NCBI GenBank assembly: GCA_046541415.1
Contig: JBKHDI010000005.1
Location: forward strand, 1 to 64,000
Direction of reading: 5' to 3'
DNA from: CAZOVB01 sp046541415
GTDB taxonomy: Bacteria; Planctomycetota; Phycisphaerae; SM23-33
Length of the DNA stretch: 64,000 bases
Part shown: one piece after another, positions 25,143 through 33,702 of the stretch
How the letters are laid out: each line of letters starts with the position of its first letter
Numbering within the stretch: position 1 is the stretch's first letter
Position numbers and translations under genes: made by a program
The notes under the pieces: generated by a model
Databases searched by the model: none
Seen by the model: only the letters and a program-made list of their open reading frames with translations
Told to the model about the DNA's origin: nothing

Positions 25143-27104
25143 TCAGTTGTTCTCGCCCAGGACTTTCTGCATGACCGTCGAAAGGGCCAGCAGATTGAAA
25201 GGCTTCTGGATGAAGCCCGCCAGGCCCTTGCCCAGGAACCGCTGGCTGACCTCTTGCTCGTTATACCCGCTGGCCATGACCACCGGCACGTGGGGGTCCA
25301 TCTGGCGCAGCTGCCGGAAGGCCTCTTTGCCGTCGAGGTTGGGCATGGTCAGATCCAGCAGGACGCAGACCACCTGCTGATGGTGTTGGCCGAACAGGTC
25401 CAGGGCCTGCTTGCCATCCGAAGCGAGGATCACCTCGAAACCCATGGATTCGAGCATCCGCCTGGTCACAGCCAGGACAGTGGGTTCATCATCGGCGACA
25501 AGGACAAGTCCTTGGCCCTGCCAGCCTTTGCTGTGCGCGGAAGAGCTCTCGTGCTCGACCTGTTCGGCCGGACTGGCCGGCAGGAGGACCTTGAACGTCG
25601 TTCCCTGTCCGGGCTCGGAGTAGACCTTGATGGCCCCCTCGTGGCCCCGGACGATTCCCAGCACGGCCGCCAGACCCAGGCCACGCCCGGTGAACTTGGT
25701 GGTGAAGAACGGGTCGAAGATCCGCTCCCGCGTATCGATGTCCATCCCGCAGCCGGTGTCGGCGACTTCCAGCGTCACGTACAGGCCCTCGTCGAGCTTC
25801 TCATCGAGATACGTTTCGTCCAGGTACTGGCGCGAGCAGTCCAGCGCGCCGGTGGTAATCGAGATCACCCCGCTGCGGTCGCCGATGGCCTCGGATGCGT
25901 TGGTGATCAGGTTCATCACCACCTGGCGGATCTGCGTGGCGTCGGCCATGACCGGCGGGAGGTTCTCGGAGCAGTTGTACTTCAGCACGGCGCTTTTGGA
26001 GACGGAGACTTCCAGCATGTGTCCCATCTCGCAGACCAGTTCCGACAAGTCGATCGGTTCGACCACGAAGCGTCCCTTGCCGGAGTAGGCCAGCATCTGG
26101 CGGCAGAGCTCAGCGGCCCGGCGGGCGGCTTTTTCGATCTCCTGGACGCTCTGGCGGACCGGCGAGACGGGGCTGAGTTCCAGCAGGGCCAGGTCCGCGT
26201 TGCCCAGAATCCCGACCAGCAGGTTGTTGAAGTCGTGGGCGATCCCGCCGGCCAGGACGCCCAGGGATTCCAGCTTCTGGGCCTGCTGGATCTGCGTTTC
26301 CAGCTCCTGCCGCTGCTGTAAGGCCTGTACATGGTGGCTGATATCCCGGGCGACGATCAGTACCTGTTTCTCGTTCAGCGGGACGAGGTGGACGTTGTAG
26401 ATTATCTTACGGCCGTTGAGTTCGAAGTTGTCTGTTTCGATGATCTGCTCGCGGCCTGTGGTCAGGACCTCGCGGATCACGCCCCGGTGATACTCGACCA
26501 TTTCCGGCGGGTAGAGGTCGGATTCGTTCAGGCCTACCATTTCCTCGGGGCTCCGGCCGACCACTTCTCCGGCCGCGGCGTTGGCGAAAAAAATATTCAG
26601 GTCGACATCCTCGATCAGCACCGCGTCGGGCAAGGCGTCGGTCAAGGCTCGGTATCTCTTTTCCGATTCGGCCAGGGCCTGCTGGCGCTGATGGCGTTCG
26701 GTGGTGACCTGGAAGAATATGCTGATCCCTTCAGCCATCGGGTAGACCCGCACATCGTACCAGTTGCCCAGGTCCGGGTCTTCGAATTGGGTCTCGAAGG
26801 CCACGAACTCTTTGTGCTTCAGCGCCCAGGTGTACTTTTCCTCGAAGATCGTGCCCTTGGCGACAGGGAATGTTTCGAACAGGTGCTTACCGATGACCTC
26901 TTCCGCGTTTCTCCCGAGTTCCCGTAGCCCCTGAGGGTTCATGTAGATCACGGTCATCTGTTCGTCGAGAGCGAAGAAGCCGTCGGAGATGCTCTCAAGC
27001 AGGTCCAGGGTTCTCGCATCGGACAGGATCGGGGCTTTGCCCCCGAAGGAGTCCCGGTCTGTGGAGTTCTGCTCCGACCCGTCTGGTGCACTGTCTGGTT
27101 TCAT
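25143..27104 (-). CDS. Hybrid sensor histidine kinase (PAS-PAS-HisKA-HATPase-REC)
   Basis: Cytoplasmic sensor kinase of 653 aa without membrane segments. Two PAS domains (about 30-140 and 150-260), then HisKA with phospho-acceptor H290 in GIAHDFNNLL, an ATPase domain with N-box near 402 and G-boxes DTGCGMD and GRGLGLAA, and a C-terminal receiver (about 533-650) with phospho-acceptor D584. The order suggests internal phosphorelay. AAAGGA precedes ATG 27104. No separate response regulator with an output domain is adjacent; the GGDEF/HD-GYP protein upstream has an N-terminal receiver-like part and could be connected. Confidence 0.93.
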   Translation of the reverse strand: MKPDSAPDGSEQNSTDRDSFGGKAPILSDARTLDLLESISDGFFALDEQMTVIYMNPQGLRELGRNAEEVIGKHLFETFPVAKGTIFEEKYTWALKHKEFVAFETQFEDPDLGNWYDVRVYPMAEGISIFFQVTTERHQRQQALAESEKRYRALTDALPDAVLIEDVDLNIFFANAAAGEVVGRSPEEMVGLNESDLYPPEMVEYHRGVIREVLTTGREQIIETDNFELNGRKIIYNVHLVPLNEKQVLIVARDISHHVQALQQRQELETQIQQAQKLESLGVLAGGIAHDFNNLLVGILGNADLALLELSPVSPVRQSVQEIEKAARRAAELCRQMLAYSGKGRFVVEPIDLSELVCEMGHMLEVSVSKSAVLKYNCSENLPPVMADATQIRQVVMNLITNASEAIGDRSGVISITTGALDCSRQYLDETYLDEKLDEGLYVTLEVADTGCGMDIDTRERIFDPFFTTKFTGRGLGLAAVLGIVRGHEGAIKVYSEPGQGTTFKVLLPASPAEQVEHESSSAHSKGWQGQGLVLVADDEPTVLAVTRRMLESMGFEVILASDGKQALDLFGQHHQQVVCVLLDLTMPNLDGKEAFRQLRQMDPHVPVVMASGYNEQEVSQRFLGKGLAGFIQKPFNLLALSTVMQKVLGENN

Positions 27105-27149
27105 CTCGTCCTTTCAGGGCTGCCCAGGCCCTGCGCGTTTTGTTGCTTC

Positions 27150-27881
27150 TCAGAGTCCGCTGCCGGAGCCGAAGACCGAATAGAAATCGACGCTCTTGCC
27201 CCATTTGGCCTTTCTGGACCGGCGGGCCAGGTTTGTCAGCGTCTCAGTCCGCCAGGCTATGTCGCTGTCGGTATGCAGCATGGCCACGCCCGCCTCATAG
27301 TCGCCGTAGTCGAACAGGTCGTCGGCCATCGCTTCGGTCGCCTGCCGCCGGGCCTGCTGATCTTCCAGGTCGACAACCCAGTCTGACGCTCTGGCGACCA
27401 GTTCGGCGGCCGCTTGCTTGCCGCGAAGGGCCCGGATCTGTCTGCCGATGCCTCTTACGTAGTCCAGTCGCCGCGTCGGGGGCTCCAACTGCATCAGTTC
27501 TTCGACCGCCTGGTCGATCGCCCGATCGGCAGCGGCCTTTCTTGACGCACGAAGCAGCAGTTCCGAAAGGCTGACCCAGCCGCTGATACGGGTGTGTTCA
27601 TCCAGAGAATCATCTGCTTCGACAAGCACGTTCCGCGCCTGGGAAAGGGATTCTACGGCGTCTGAGGGGTACCGCCGATCCAGCTGCAGATCCGCCAGGA
27701 CCAGCAGGTTCCGCAGCTTCTGCTCCGGTTGGGGGATCTGCCCGGCCTCGGCGACGGCCAACTGCATCAGCCGCTCATCACGTTGCGCCCCGAACAGGGG
27801 CGTGCCCTGACAGCCGGCCAGGCTCGCGATCAGGACCAAGAGCAAAATCCAACCCGCTATGTACGACGCAGATTTGCCCAT
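27150..27881 (-). CDS. Helical-repeat lipoprotein of unknown function
   Basis: 243-aa lipoprotein, lipobox SLAGC with C24. The mature part is entirely helical and rich in Ala, Leu, Arg and Glu, with TPR-like spacing of units such as LLVLADLQLDRRYPSDAVESL. I do not recognise a named family. ATG 27881 is preceded by AGGGAG; the open frame upstream to 27929 crosses the intergenic repeats and is not used. It lies between a GGDEF/HD-GYP gene and the sensor kinase, all on the same strand. Confidence 0.72.
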   Translation of the reverse strand: MGKSASYIAGWILLLVLIASLAGCQGTPLFGAQRDERLMQLAVAEAGQIPQPEQKLRNLLVLADLQLDRRYPSDAVESLSQARNVLVEADDSLDEHTRISGWVSLSELLLRASRKAAADRAIDQAVEELMQLEPPTRRLDYVRGIGRQIRALRGKQAAAELVARASDWVVDLEDQQARRQATEAMADDLFDYGDYEAGVAMLHTDSDIAWRTETLTNLARRSRKAKWGKSVDFYSVFGSGSGL

Positions 27882-27900
27882 ACAGTTCTCCCTGGGATGA

Positions 27901-27986
27901 TTTGCGGAAAAATCCGACAATTTGCACAATAGTCAACTTCCGTAAAGCTTATGGGTATTCCCCGAAATGTGCAATGCTTTGCGGAA
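27901..27986. repeat. Three copies of TTTRCGGAA in an intergenic region
   Basis: TTTGCGGAA at 27901-27909 and 27978-27986, and TTTACGGAA on the opposite strand at 27938-27946. Between them a 7-bp inverted repeat TTGCACA (27922-27928) / TGTGCAA (27968-27974). The AT-rich block lies directly upstream of the lipoprotein gene and could be a multi-site operator. Confidence 0.45.
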
Positions 27987-28002
27987 TATTTATGGAGAGT
28001 GC

Positions 28003-29541
28003 TCAGGCCGCAGGACAGGCCAGTTCCGACCCGCCTGCGGCGCAGATCGCGTCGACGACGACCGGGTGGAACTGCTTGCCCGATTGGGCCTGCAGCTCGC
28101 TGAGGGCTTCGGCCGTGCTCAGGGCCCGACCGTAGGGTCTCTCGACCCGCATGGCCGCCAGGGCGTCGGCGACGGCGAGAATCGACGAGCCCAGGGAACG
28201 ACTGACCCTGCCGCGACCACGGTCGTATCGACCGTGATGGTTGCGGATGTACTCCACGGCGTTGCGGTCCAGGCCCAGGGACCGGGCCAGTTCCGCCCCC
28301 ATCTCGGCATGAGCGTCGACGAGGCAGCGCTGTTGGCCGGTCAGGGGCTTTTTCTGCCCGAGAATGCTCTCGGGGATCAGCGCCTTGCCCAGGTCGTGGC
28401 AGAGTCCGGCCAGGCGGAGGTTCTCCAGCGTCGCAGCCGGCAGGTCCAGCACGGTGCCGATCCACGTGGCGATCGCCTCGACCCGACGGCTGTGCTCGGT
28501 CATCTGGCGGATCTGTTCGCTGCCCAGTTGGCCCCGGAGGATTTCGATCAGGTGCACCCATCGCACGTCGGGCCTGCACGTGCTGCCGGCCAGGACGCGG
28601 CTGATCGCCACATCCAGGCCCACCATCGGCCAGGTGCAAACCTGGTTGCGTCCCTTCCGCTTGGCCAGAAGCATGGCCCGGTCGGCCTGGTCGATCTGCT
28701 CGAAACCCATCTGCCGCGTCTGGAAGGCAGTCAGACCCAAGCTGGCGGTCAGGGTGAAGTTCACTCCGGCCGACTGGAACTGCAGTTGCTCGATTTCCTG
28801 GCGGATCTGCTGGGCCCAGCTCCACCCGGCGGCCAGGTCGGCCGAGGCCTGCAGGACCACGAACTCCTCTCCGCCCCAGCGGATGGCGGCATCCCCGCCG
28901 CGACAACGGGTTTTCAGCAGCCTGCCCACACCGGCCAGGACGCGGTCCCCGGCGGCGTGGCCGTACGTGTCGTTGATCTGCTTGAAGTGGTCCAGGTCGA
29001 TGAACACGCAGGCCATGTTCCTCCGCCGGTCCTTGGCGTAGCTGCCGGCGCGAATCCGCCGGTCCAGGAATCGCCGGTTGTACAGGCCGGTCAGCTGGTC
29101 CTGCTCGGCCAGGCGGAGCAGCTCGCTCTGGCGGCGCTCGATCCGGCGGGTGATCCGATTGTGCTGCAGGCGGTGCTCCAGCCCGTGGCAGACCCGCTCG
29201 GCCAGCTTCTGCTGGACCTGCGACTCGGGTACGAAATCGGTCATGCCCGCCCGGAAGCATTCGATCAGGGCCTCGGCCGACGGTCGCGCCCCGACGGCGA
29301 CGACCAGGCTGGATTTGAGCAGTCCGTGCAGGGCGGGCAGGAATTCCGGCAGGGATCGGCCGGCGACTTGCAGGCAGGTCAGCAGCAGATCGCAGTCTTC
29401 CTGTTCGAGCATGGCGGCCAATTGCTCTGACGAGGCGGCCTGTTCGACGCGCAGGTGTCGATTCCTCGCCAGCAGCAGGTCCACGTGCCTCTGCCGGCGG
29501 CTGTCATGGTCGGAAAACACGATGATTCGGTAGGGATTCAC
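28003..29541 (-). CDS. Cyclic-di-GMP protein: receiver-like, GGDEF and degenerate HD-GYP domains
   Basis: 512 aa, GTG start. Residues 1-125 have receiver-like folding pattern. The GGDEF domain has active-site GGEEF (223-227) and an intact inhibitory site RGGD (214-217), so it can be expected to make c-di-GMP with feedback inhibition. A HD domain follows: H350, HD at 382-383 in CHDLGKALIPESIL, H411, HH at 435-436, D458. The GYP signature is lost (HHGRYDRGRG). Whether the HD part still hydrolyses c-di-GMP is uncertain, since the metal-ligand set is mostly kept while the substrate loop is altered. Confidence 0.9.
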   Translation of the reverse strand: MNPYRIIVFSDHDSRRQRHVDLLLARNRHLRVEQAASSEQLAAMLEQEDCDLLLTCLQVAGRSLPEFLPALHGLLKSSLVVAVGARPSAEALIECFRAGMTDFVPESQVQQKLAERVCHGLEHRLQHNRITRRIERRQSELLRLAEQDQLTGLYNRRFLDRRIRAGSYAKDRRRNMACVFIDLDHFKQINDTYGHAAGDRVLAGVGRLLKTRCRGGDAAIRWGGEEFVVLQASADLAAGWSWAQQIRQEIEQLQFQSAGVNFTLTASLGLTAFQTRQMGFEQIDQADRAMLLAKRKGRNQVCTWPMVGLDVAISRVLAGSTCRPDVRWVHLIEILRGQLGSEQIRQMTEHSRRVEAIATWIGTVLDLPAATLENLRLAGLCHDLGKALIPESILGQKKPLTGQQRCLVDAHAEMGAELARSLGLDRNAVEYIRNHHGRYDRGRGRVSRSLGSSILAVADALAAMRVERPYGRALSTAEALSELQAQSGKQFHPVVVDAICAAGGSELACPAA

Positions 29542-29723
29542 GATCTATGCCTGGTTTTTGCCCCGAATACAGACCTAACAACGCTGCGTCTGCGGGATAT
29601 TGTCGGGGGAAAACCCGAATTCTTGACCGAAATCCGGGCCCGGACGGGCTTTGGGTCTCAGAAAATGGGAGAAAGTCCCCAGACCTCCATGGGCAAAGGA
29701 GCTTACAGGCCTGCGGTCGAGGA

Positions 29724-30728
29724 TCAGCGACGCTTGGCCTGCAGGGTAATCGCCAGGTCGATCGCGGCGACCATCGAGGCCTCGTCTGCGCGCCCCCTGC
29801 CGGCGATGTCGAAGGCCGTCCCGTGATCCGGCGAGGTCCGCACGATCGGCAGGCCGAGCGTCAGGTTCACCGCGTCGCGCCAGGCCAGCAGCTTGATCGG
29901 GATCAACCCCTGGTCGTGGTACATCGCCACGACACAATCGTAGCGTTTGTCCAGGGCCTTGAGGAACACCGTATCGCCCGGGAAAGGTCCGTCGACCGCG
30001 ATGCCCGCCTCCTTGGCCATCAGGATCGCCGGCTCGATGACGCGGGTTTCCTCGTCGCCGAAGCGCCCCTCCTCCCCGGCGTGCGGGTTCAGGCCGGCTA
30101 CGGCAATCCGCGGACGATCCAGGCCGAACCACTCGCTCAGGGCCTGGTGGGCCAGGTCGATCGGGTTGAACACGCAGCCGATGGTAAACACGTCGCGGAT
30201 GGCCATCAGAGGCAGGTGGATCGTCGCCAGGACCACCTTCAACCGGGGCGAGACGAACATCATCGCCACGTGGCGGACCTTGCACTTGTAGGCCAGCAGT
30301 TCCGTGTGCCCCGGCCAGCGGGTATGGCGGGCCATCGTCCAGGAGGTCTTGGAGATCGGCGCGGTGACCAGGGCATCGACCAGTCCGCCCAGGGCTGCAT
30401 CGATTGCATCCTGGACAAAGGCCATCGACGCGACGCCCCCGACCTTGCTGGGCCCCCGCGGCAAGGCGGCAGGGACGTTCAACTCGTCGTAGTCGCAGAC
30501 GACCAGATCTTCATCCAGCCGCCTGGCGTCCTCGTGATGGATGCGGGTGAAGGGCAGGTCCAGTTCCAGTTGGTCGGCCGTGTAGACCAGCTGCTCGTGG
30601 AGCCCGAAAACCATAAACCTGGCCCGGTCGCGCAGATCGTTCCGCGAAAGGGCTTTACAGATAATCTCCGCCCCGACCCCGGCGGGGTCGCCCATGGAGA
30701 CGGCAATGATCGGTCGGGTCTGGCTCAT
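29724..30728 (-). CDS. pdxA: 4-hydroxythreonine-4-phosphate dehydrogenase (PdxA)
   Basis: NAD-dependent oxidation of 4-phosphohydroxythreonine in pyridoxal-phosphate synthesis by the DXP-dependent route. 334 aa from ATG 30728 (MSQTRPIIAVSMGDPAGVG). The metal histidines lie in the segments GHTELLA, NPHAGE and YHDQGLIPIK, all conserved. It follows ribE by 13 bp on the same strand, forming a two-gene cofactor unit. PdxA paralogues acting on other phospho-acids exist, but with intact motifs the vitamin B6 role is the default. Confidence 0.93.
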   Translation of the reverse strand: MSQTRPIIAVSMGDPAGVGAEIICKALSRNDLRDRARFMVFGLHEQLVYTADQLELDLPFTRIHHEDARRLDEDLVVCDYDELNVPAALPRGPSKVGGVASMAFVQDAIDAALGGLVDALVTAPISKTSWTMARHTRWPGHTELLAYKCKVRHVAMMFVSPRLKVVLATIHLPLMAIRDVFTIGCVFNPIDLAHQALSEWFGLDRPRIAVAGLNPHAGEEGRFGDEETRVIEPAILMAKEAGIAVDGPFPGDTVFLKALDKRYDCVVAMYHDQGLIPIKLLAWRDAVNLTLGLPIVRTSPDHGTAFDIAGRGRADEASMVAAIDLAITLQAKRR

Positions 30729-30741
30729 TCTGGCGGCCCGA

Positions 30742-31413
30742 TCAGGCAAAGCCGGTCCGGCGCAGGTCTTCGAGGCTCACGCCCCGGCGGCTGGGCGCGG
30801 CGGAATCCTCCCGCGGCCCAAGCATCTGCTGGAGATACCGCCGGACGTACTTGCCCAATACATCGGTCTCGAGGTTGACCTCCTGGCCGACCGACAGGTC
30901 TGCCAGGGTCGTACCGGCCAGGGTGGTGGGAATCAAAGCTGTCGAGAAGCTCTCGGCGCGAACCGAGGCGAGGGTCAGCGACACGCCGGCGATGGCAACC
31001 GAGCCTTTGGGCACCATCTGGTCGACCAGTTCCGCCGCGGCGGCGAAGTGGGCTTCCCAGCGTCCCCCGGCCTTGTCGATCGACTCGACGCGGGCCAGCC
31101 CGTCGACGTGGCCCTGGACGACGTGGCCGTCGAAGCCCTGACCCGACCGCAAGGCCAGCTCGAGATTGACCCTGTCGCCGCAGCCCAGGCGGCCCAGGGT
31201 TGTCCGATCGAGCGTCTCGTGGACCACGTCGAACTGTCCGACTCGCCCGGCGGCCGGGGCGTTGAGTGTCAGGCAGGCGCCGTCGACGGCCAGGGAATCT
31301 CCCTTGGCCAGGCTTGCCGCCAGCGGGCCCAGGTCGATCGAAAGCACCCGCCCGGCGCCGCTGGGCGCCGTCGAGCGGATCGACCCGACATGTTGAATGA
31401 TTCCGGTGAACAT
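30742..31413 (-). CDS. ribE: Riboflavin synthase, alpha subunit
   Basis: Converts two 6,7-dimethyl-8-ribityllumazine molecules into riboflavin plus the pyrimidine precursor. 223 aa with two homologous lumazine-binding halves; the N-terminal MFTGIIQHVG and the GDSLAVDGACLTL / GSVAIAGVSLTL pair mark the duplication, and GHVVQGHVDG separates them. Flavin supply matters for neighbouring redox genes, but the linkage to pdxA just downstream indicates routine cofactor synthesis. It is divergent from the moxR operon. Confidence 0.94.
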   Translation of the reverse strand: MFTGIIQHVGSIRSTAPSGAGRVLSIDLGPLAASLAKGDSLAVDGACLTLNAPAAGRVGQFDVVHETLDRTTLGRLGCGDRVNLELALRSGQGFDGHVVQGHVDGLARVESIDKAGGRWEAHFAAAAELVDQMVPKGSVAIAGVSLTLASVRAESFSTALIPTTLAGTTLADLSVGQEVNLETDVLGKYVRRYLQQMLGPREDSAAPSRRGVSLEDLRRTGFA

Positions 31414-31516
31414 GGGCCCTCATCATACGTCCTGGAAGACGGGAAGCAAAGATCGAACCTCCGGGCCTCGGCCGGTGTTGTAATCTTACCTGTCCCGGAG
31501 CTTTGCGATTGTAGAC

Positions 31517-31546
31517 TTGGAAGCCCCGCCCCCTTGCCGGTATGAT
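31517..31546 (+). promoter_or_regulatory. Promoter of the moxR operon
   Basis: TTGGAA, 18-base spacer, TATGAT; about 60 bp ahead of the moxR start. Confidence 0.55.
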
Positions 31547-31605
31547 AGATTCAGCCGGGGGTACACCTCCGGGCCCAGCGCCACAGACTAGATCCTGGAG
31601 TCCAG

Positions 31606-32532
31606 ATGCAAAGCTCTTCCGCCCTGCAGGCCCTGAAGAAGAACATCGCCTCGGTGGTCATCGGCAAGGATGAGGTAGTCGACAAGATCCTCACCGCCCT
31701 GCTGGCCAGGGGGCATGTCCTGCTGGAGGACGTGCCCGGCGTGGGCAAGACCCTGCTGAGCTGCGCCCTGGCCAGGTCCATCGACTGCCAATACCGGCGC
31801 ATCCAGCTGACGCCCGACATGCTGCCCAGCGACATCCTCGGCGTGAGCATCTACGACAACCAGACCGGCCAGTTCGTCTTCCGAAAGGGGCCCATTTTCA
31901 CCCAGATCCTCCTGGCCGACGAGATCAACCGCACCACGCCGCGTACCCAGTCGGCCCTGCTGGAGGCGATGAACGAAGCGCAGGTCAGTGCCGACGGACA
32001 GACCTTCCGACTCGGGCCGCCCTTTATGGTCCTGGCCACCCAGAACCCGTACGACTTCGAGGGCACGTACTACCTGCCCGAGAACCAGCTGGACCGCTTC
32101 ATGATGCGTCTGGCCGTCGGGTATCCCGATCGCCAGGGCGAGAAGCAGATTTTGAAGATCGAGCCGGCCCGGACGAGCATCGAAACGCTCGAGCCGGTGC
32201 TCTCTCCGGAGCAGCTGGTGGCCATCCAGGACGAAGTCCTCGCAGTCCGCGTCGACGAATCGATTGCCGACTACATCGTCTCGATCGCCGAAGCGACCCG
32301 CCGCAGCGAAGACCTGACCGTGGGCTTGAGTCCGCGCGGGTCGCTGGCCCTGCTGCGTGCCTGCCGGGCGGCCGCGGTGCTCGACAGGCGGAACTACGTC
32401 GTGCCCGACGACGTGCAGAACCTCGCCGTCGACGTCTGTGCCCACCGCCTGATCAGCAAGGGCCTGACCAGCAGCGACGACGCGATCGCCCTGTTCACCC
32501 GCATCCTCCAGACCGTACCCGTGCCCCAGTAA
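31606..32532 (+). CDS. MoxR-family AAA ATPase
   Basis: Cytoplasmic AAA+ ATPase of 308 aa thought to help mature or insert partner proteins. Walker A GVGKT at 45-49, Walker B ILLADEINR at 101-109, sensor 1 ATQNP further on. TGGAG is seven bases before the ATG. It opens the common three-gene set MoxR, DUF58, transglutaminase-like protein, here without the von Willebrand-type genes often attached. Confidence 0.93.
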   Translation: MQSSSALQALKKNIASVVIGKDEVVDKILTALLARGHVLLEDVPGVGKTLLSCALARSIDCQYRRIQLTPDMLPSDILGVSIYDNQTGQFVFRKGPIFTQILLADEINRTTPRTQSALLEAMNEAQVSADGQTFRLGPPFMVLATQNPYDFEGTYYLPENQLDRFMMRLAVGYPDRQGEKQILKIEPARTSIETLEPVLSPEQLVAIQDEVLAVRVDESIADYIVSIAEATRRSEDLTVGLSPRGSLALLRACRAAAVLDRRNYVVPDDVQNLAVDVCAHRLISKGLTSSDDAIALFTRILQTVPVPQ

Positions 32533-32547
32533 GTCCTCGGAGCTGCC

Positions 32548-33702
32548 ATGGCCGGCAAGGGCAAAACCCGACGCGAACCGACCCGTATCCGCCTGACGCT
32601 GATGGGCTGGTCCATGATCGCCGCCGGGGCCATGGTGGGCGTCGCCGCCGCCAAGAGCCACGCCCCCTTCCTGTTCATTCTCACCGGGGCCATGCTCGGC
32701 TCGGCGGCCCTGTCGATCGGACTGTCGGTGTTCATGCTCAGCCCGATCCGCCTGCAACGCAACCTGCCCGACCGCATCTGGCAGAACCAGGCGGTCCACG
32801 TGTCCTACTATCTCCGCAACGGCCGCAAGCGCGGCTCGTGCCTGGCCATTGAAATCGAAGAGGTCCGCAGCGGCAGTATCGAATCGGTCGGCGGGTTCTG
32901 CGCCAATCTTCCGCCCGGCGCTTCCTTCCACGCTGCCGGCCGGTTCATCCCCTCCCGCCGGGGCAGGCTCCAGCTGCCCGGACTGCAGATCCAGACCGAG
33001 TTTCCCTTCGGGCTGGTCCGCACCAGCCGCAGAATCTACCACCACGACGAGGTGATCGTCTGGCCCGCGCGGGGCCGGCTGCTCAAATCGATCCTCAATA
33101 CCGGGGCCAGCCTCAGCTCCCGCACCGCCCCCAGCGAGATCAAGGGCGGCCAGGACGAGTTCTTCGGACTGCGCGAGTACCGCAGCGGAGACGACCCCCG
33201 CTGGATCGCCTGGCGACGCAGCGTCAACCGGAAGCTGGTGGTCCGCGAGATGTCCCGGCCCCGGCCCCAGAGGCTGACGCTCCTGCTGGACACCCAGGAG
33301 GACCACTACCACCAGGCTGAGCAGTTCGAGTCGCAGTTGCGATTCGCGGCCACGCTGATCGACCATGCCTTGGCCCGGGGCTTTGAGGTATCCTTGGCCC
33401 AGGCCGGGCCCAGAGGCCCGGAGATCTACCCGCCCGGCGGGGGGATAGGCCAGCTGCGGGCCCTGCTGGACGCCCTGGCCCTGGCCGATTTTACAGGCCC
33501 GGAAAGTTGGAGGCGGCTGCTGGGCGCTTCCCAGCCGCGCCAGTTGAGAGACAGCCACTGCATCGCGCTGACCGGTCCGGTCGCGGGCGGGCCGACCTGC
33601 CTCGACGGCGTGTGCGGAGACCTGACGGTCGTATCGGCCGATGATTTGCCGGCCCTGTTCGCCGAAAACAGACTGCCCCCCTCGGACGCGGAGGCAGCCT
33701 GA
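32548..33702 (+). CDS. DUF58 domain protein
   Basis: 384 aa, two membrane segments near the N-terminus (about 20-75), then a beta-rich region and the DUF58 core with the segment EFFGLREYRSGDDPRWIAWR, the family signature. The C-terminal part has the start of a von Willebrand-A-like fold (LTLLLDTQED). Family knowledge links DUF58 proteins to MoxR ATPases. CGGAG precedes the ATG 15 bp after moxR; its stop overlaps the next start by one base (TGATG). Confidence 0.9.
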   Translation: MAGKGKTRREPTRIRLTLMGWSMIAAGAMVGVAAAKSHAPFLFILTGAMLGSAALSIGLSVFMLSPIRLQRNLPDRIWQNQAVHVSYYLRNGRKRGSCLAIEIEEVRSGSIESVGGFCANLPPGASFHAAGRFIPSRRGRLQLPGLQIQTEFPFGLVRTSRRIYHHDEVIVWPARGRLLKSILNTGASLSSRTAPSEIKGGQDEFFGLREYRSGDDPRWIAWRRSVNRKLVVREMSRPRPQRLTLLLDTQEDHYHQAEQFESQLRFAATLIDHALARGFEVSLAQAGPRGPEIYPPGGGIGQLRALLDALALADFTGPESWRRLLGASQPRQLRDSHCIALTGPVAGGPTCLDGVCGDLTVVSADDLPALFAENRLPPSDAEAA

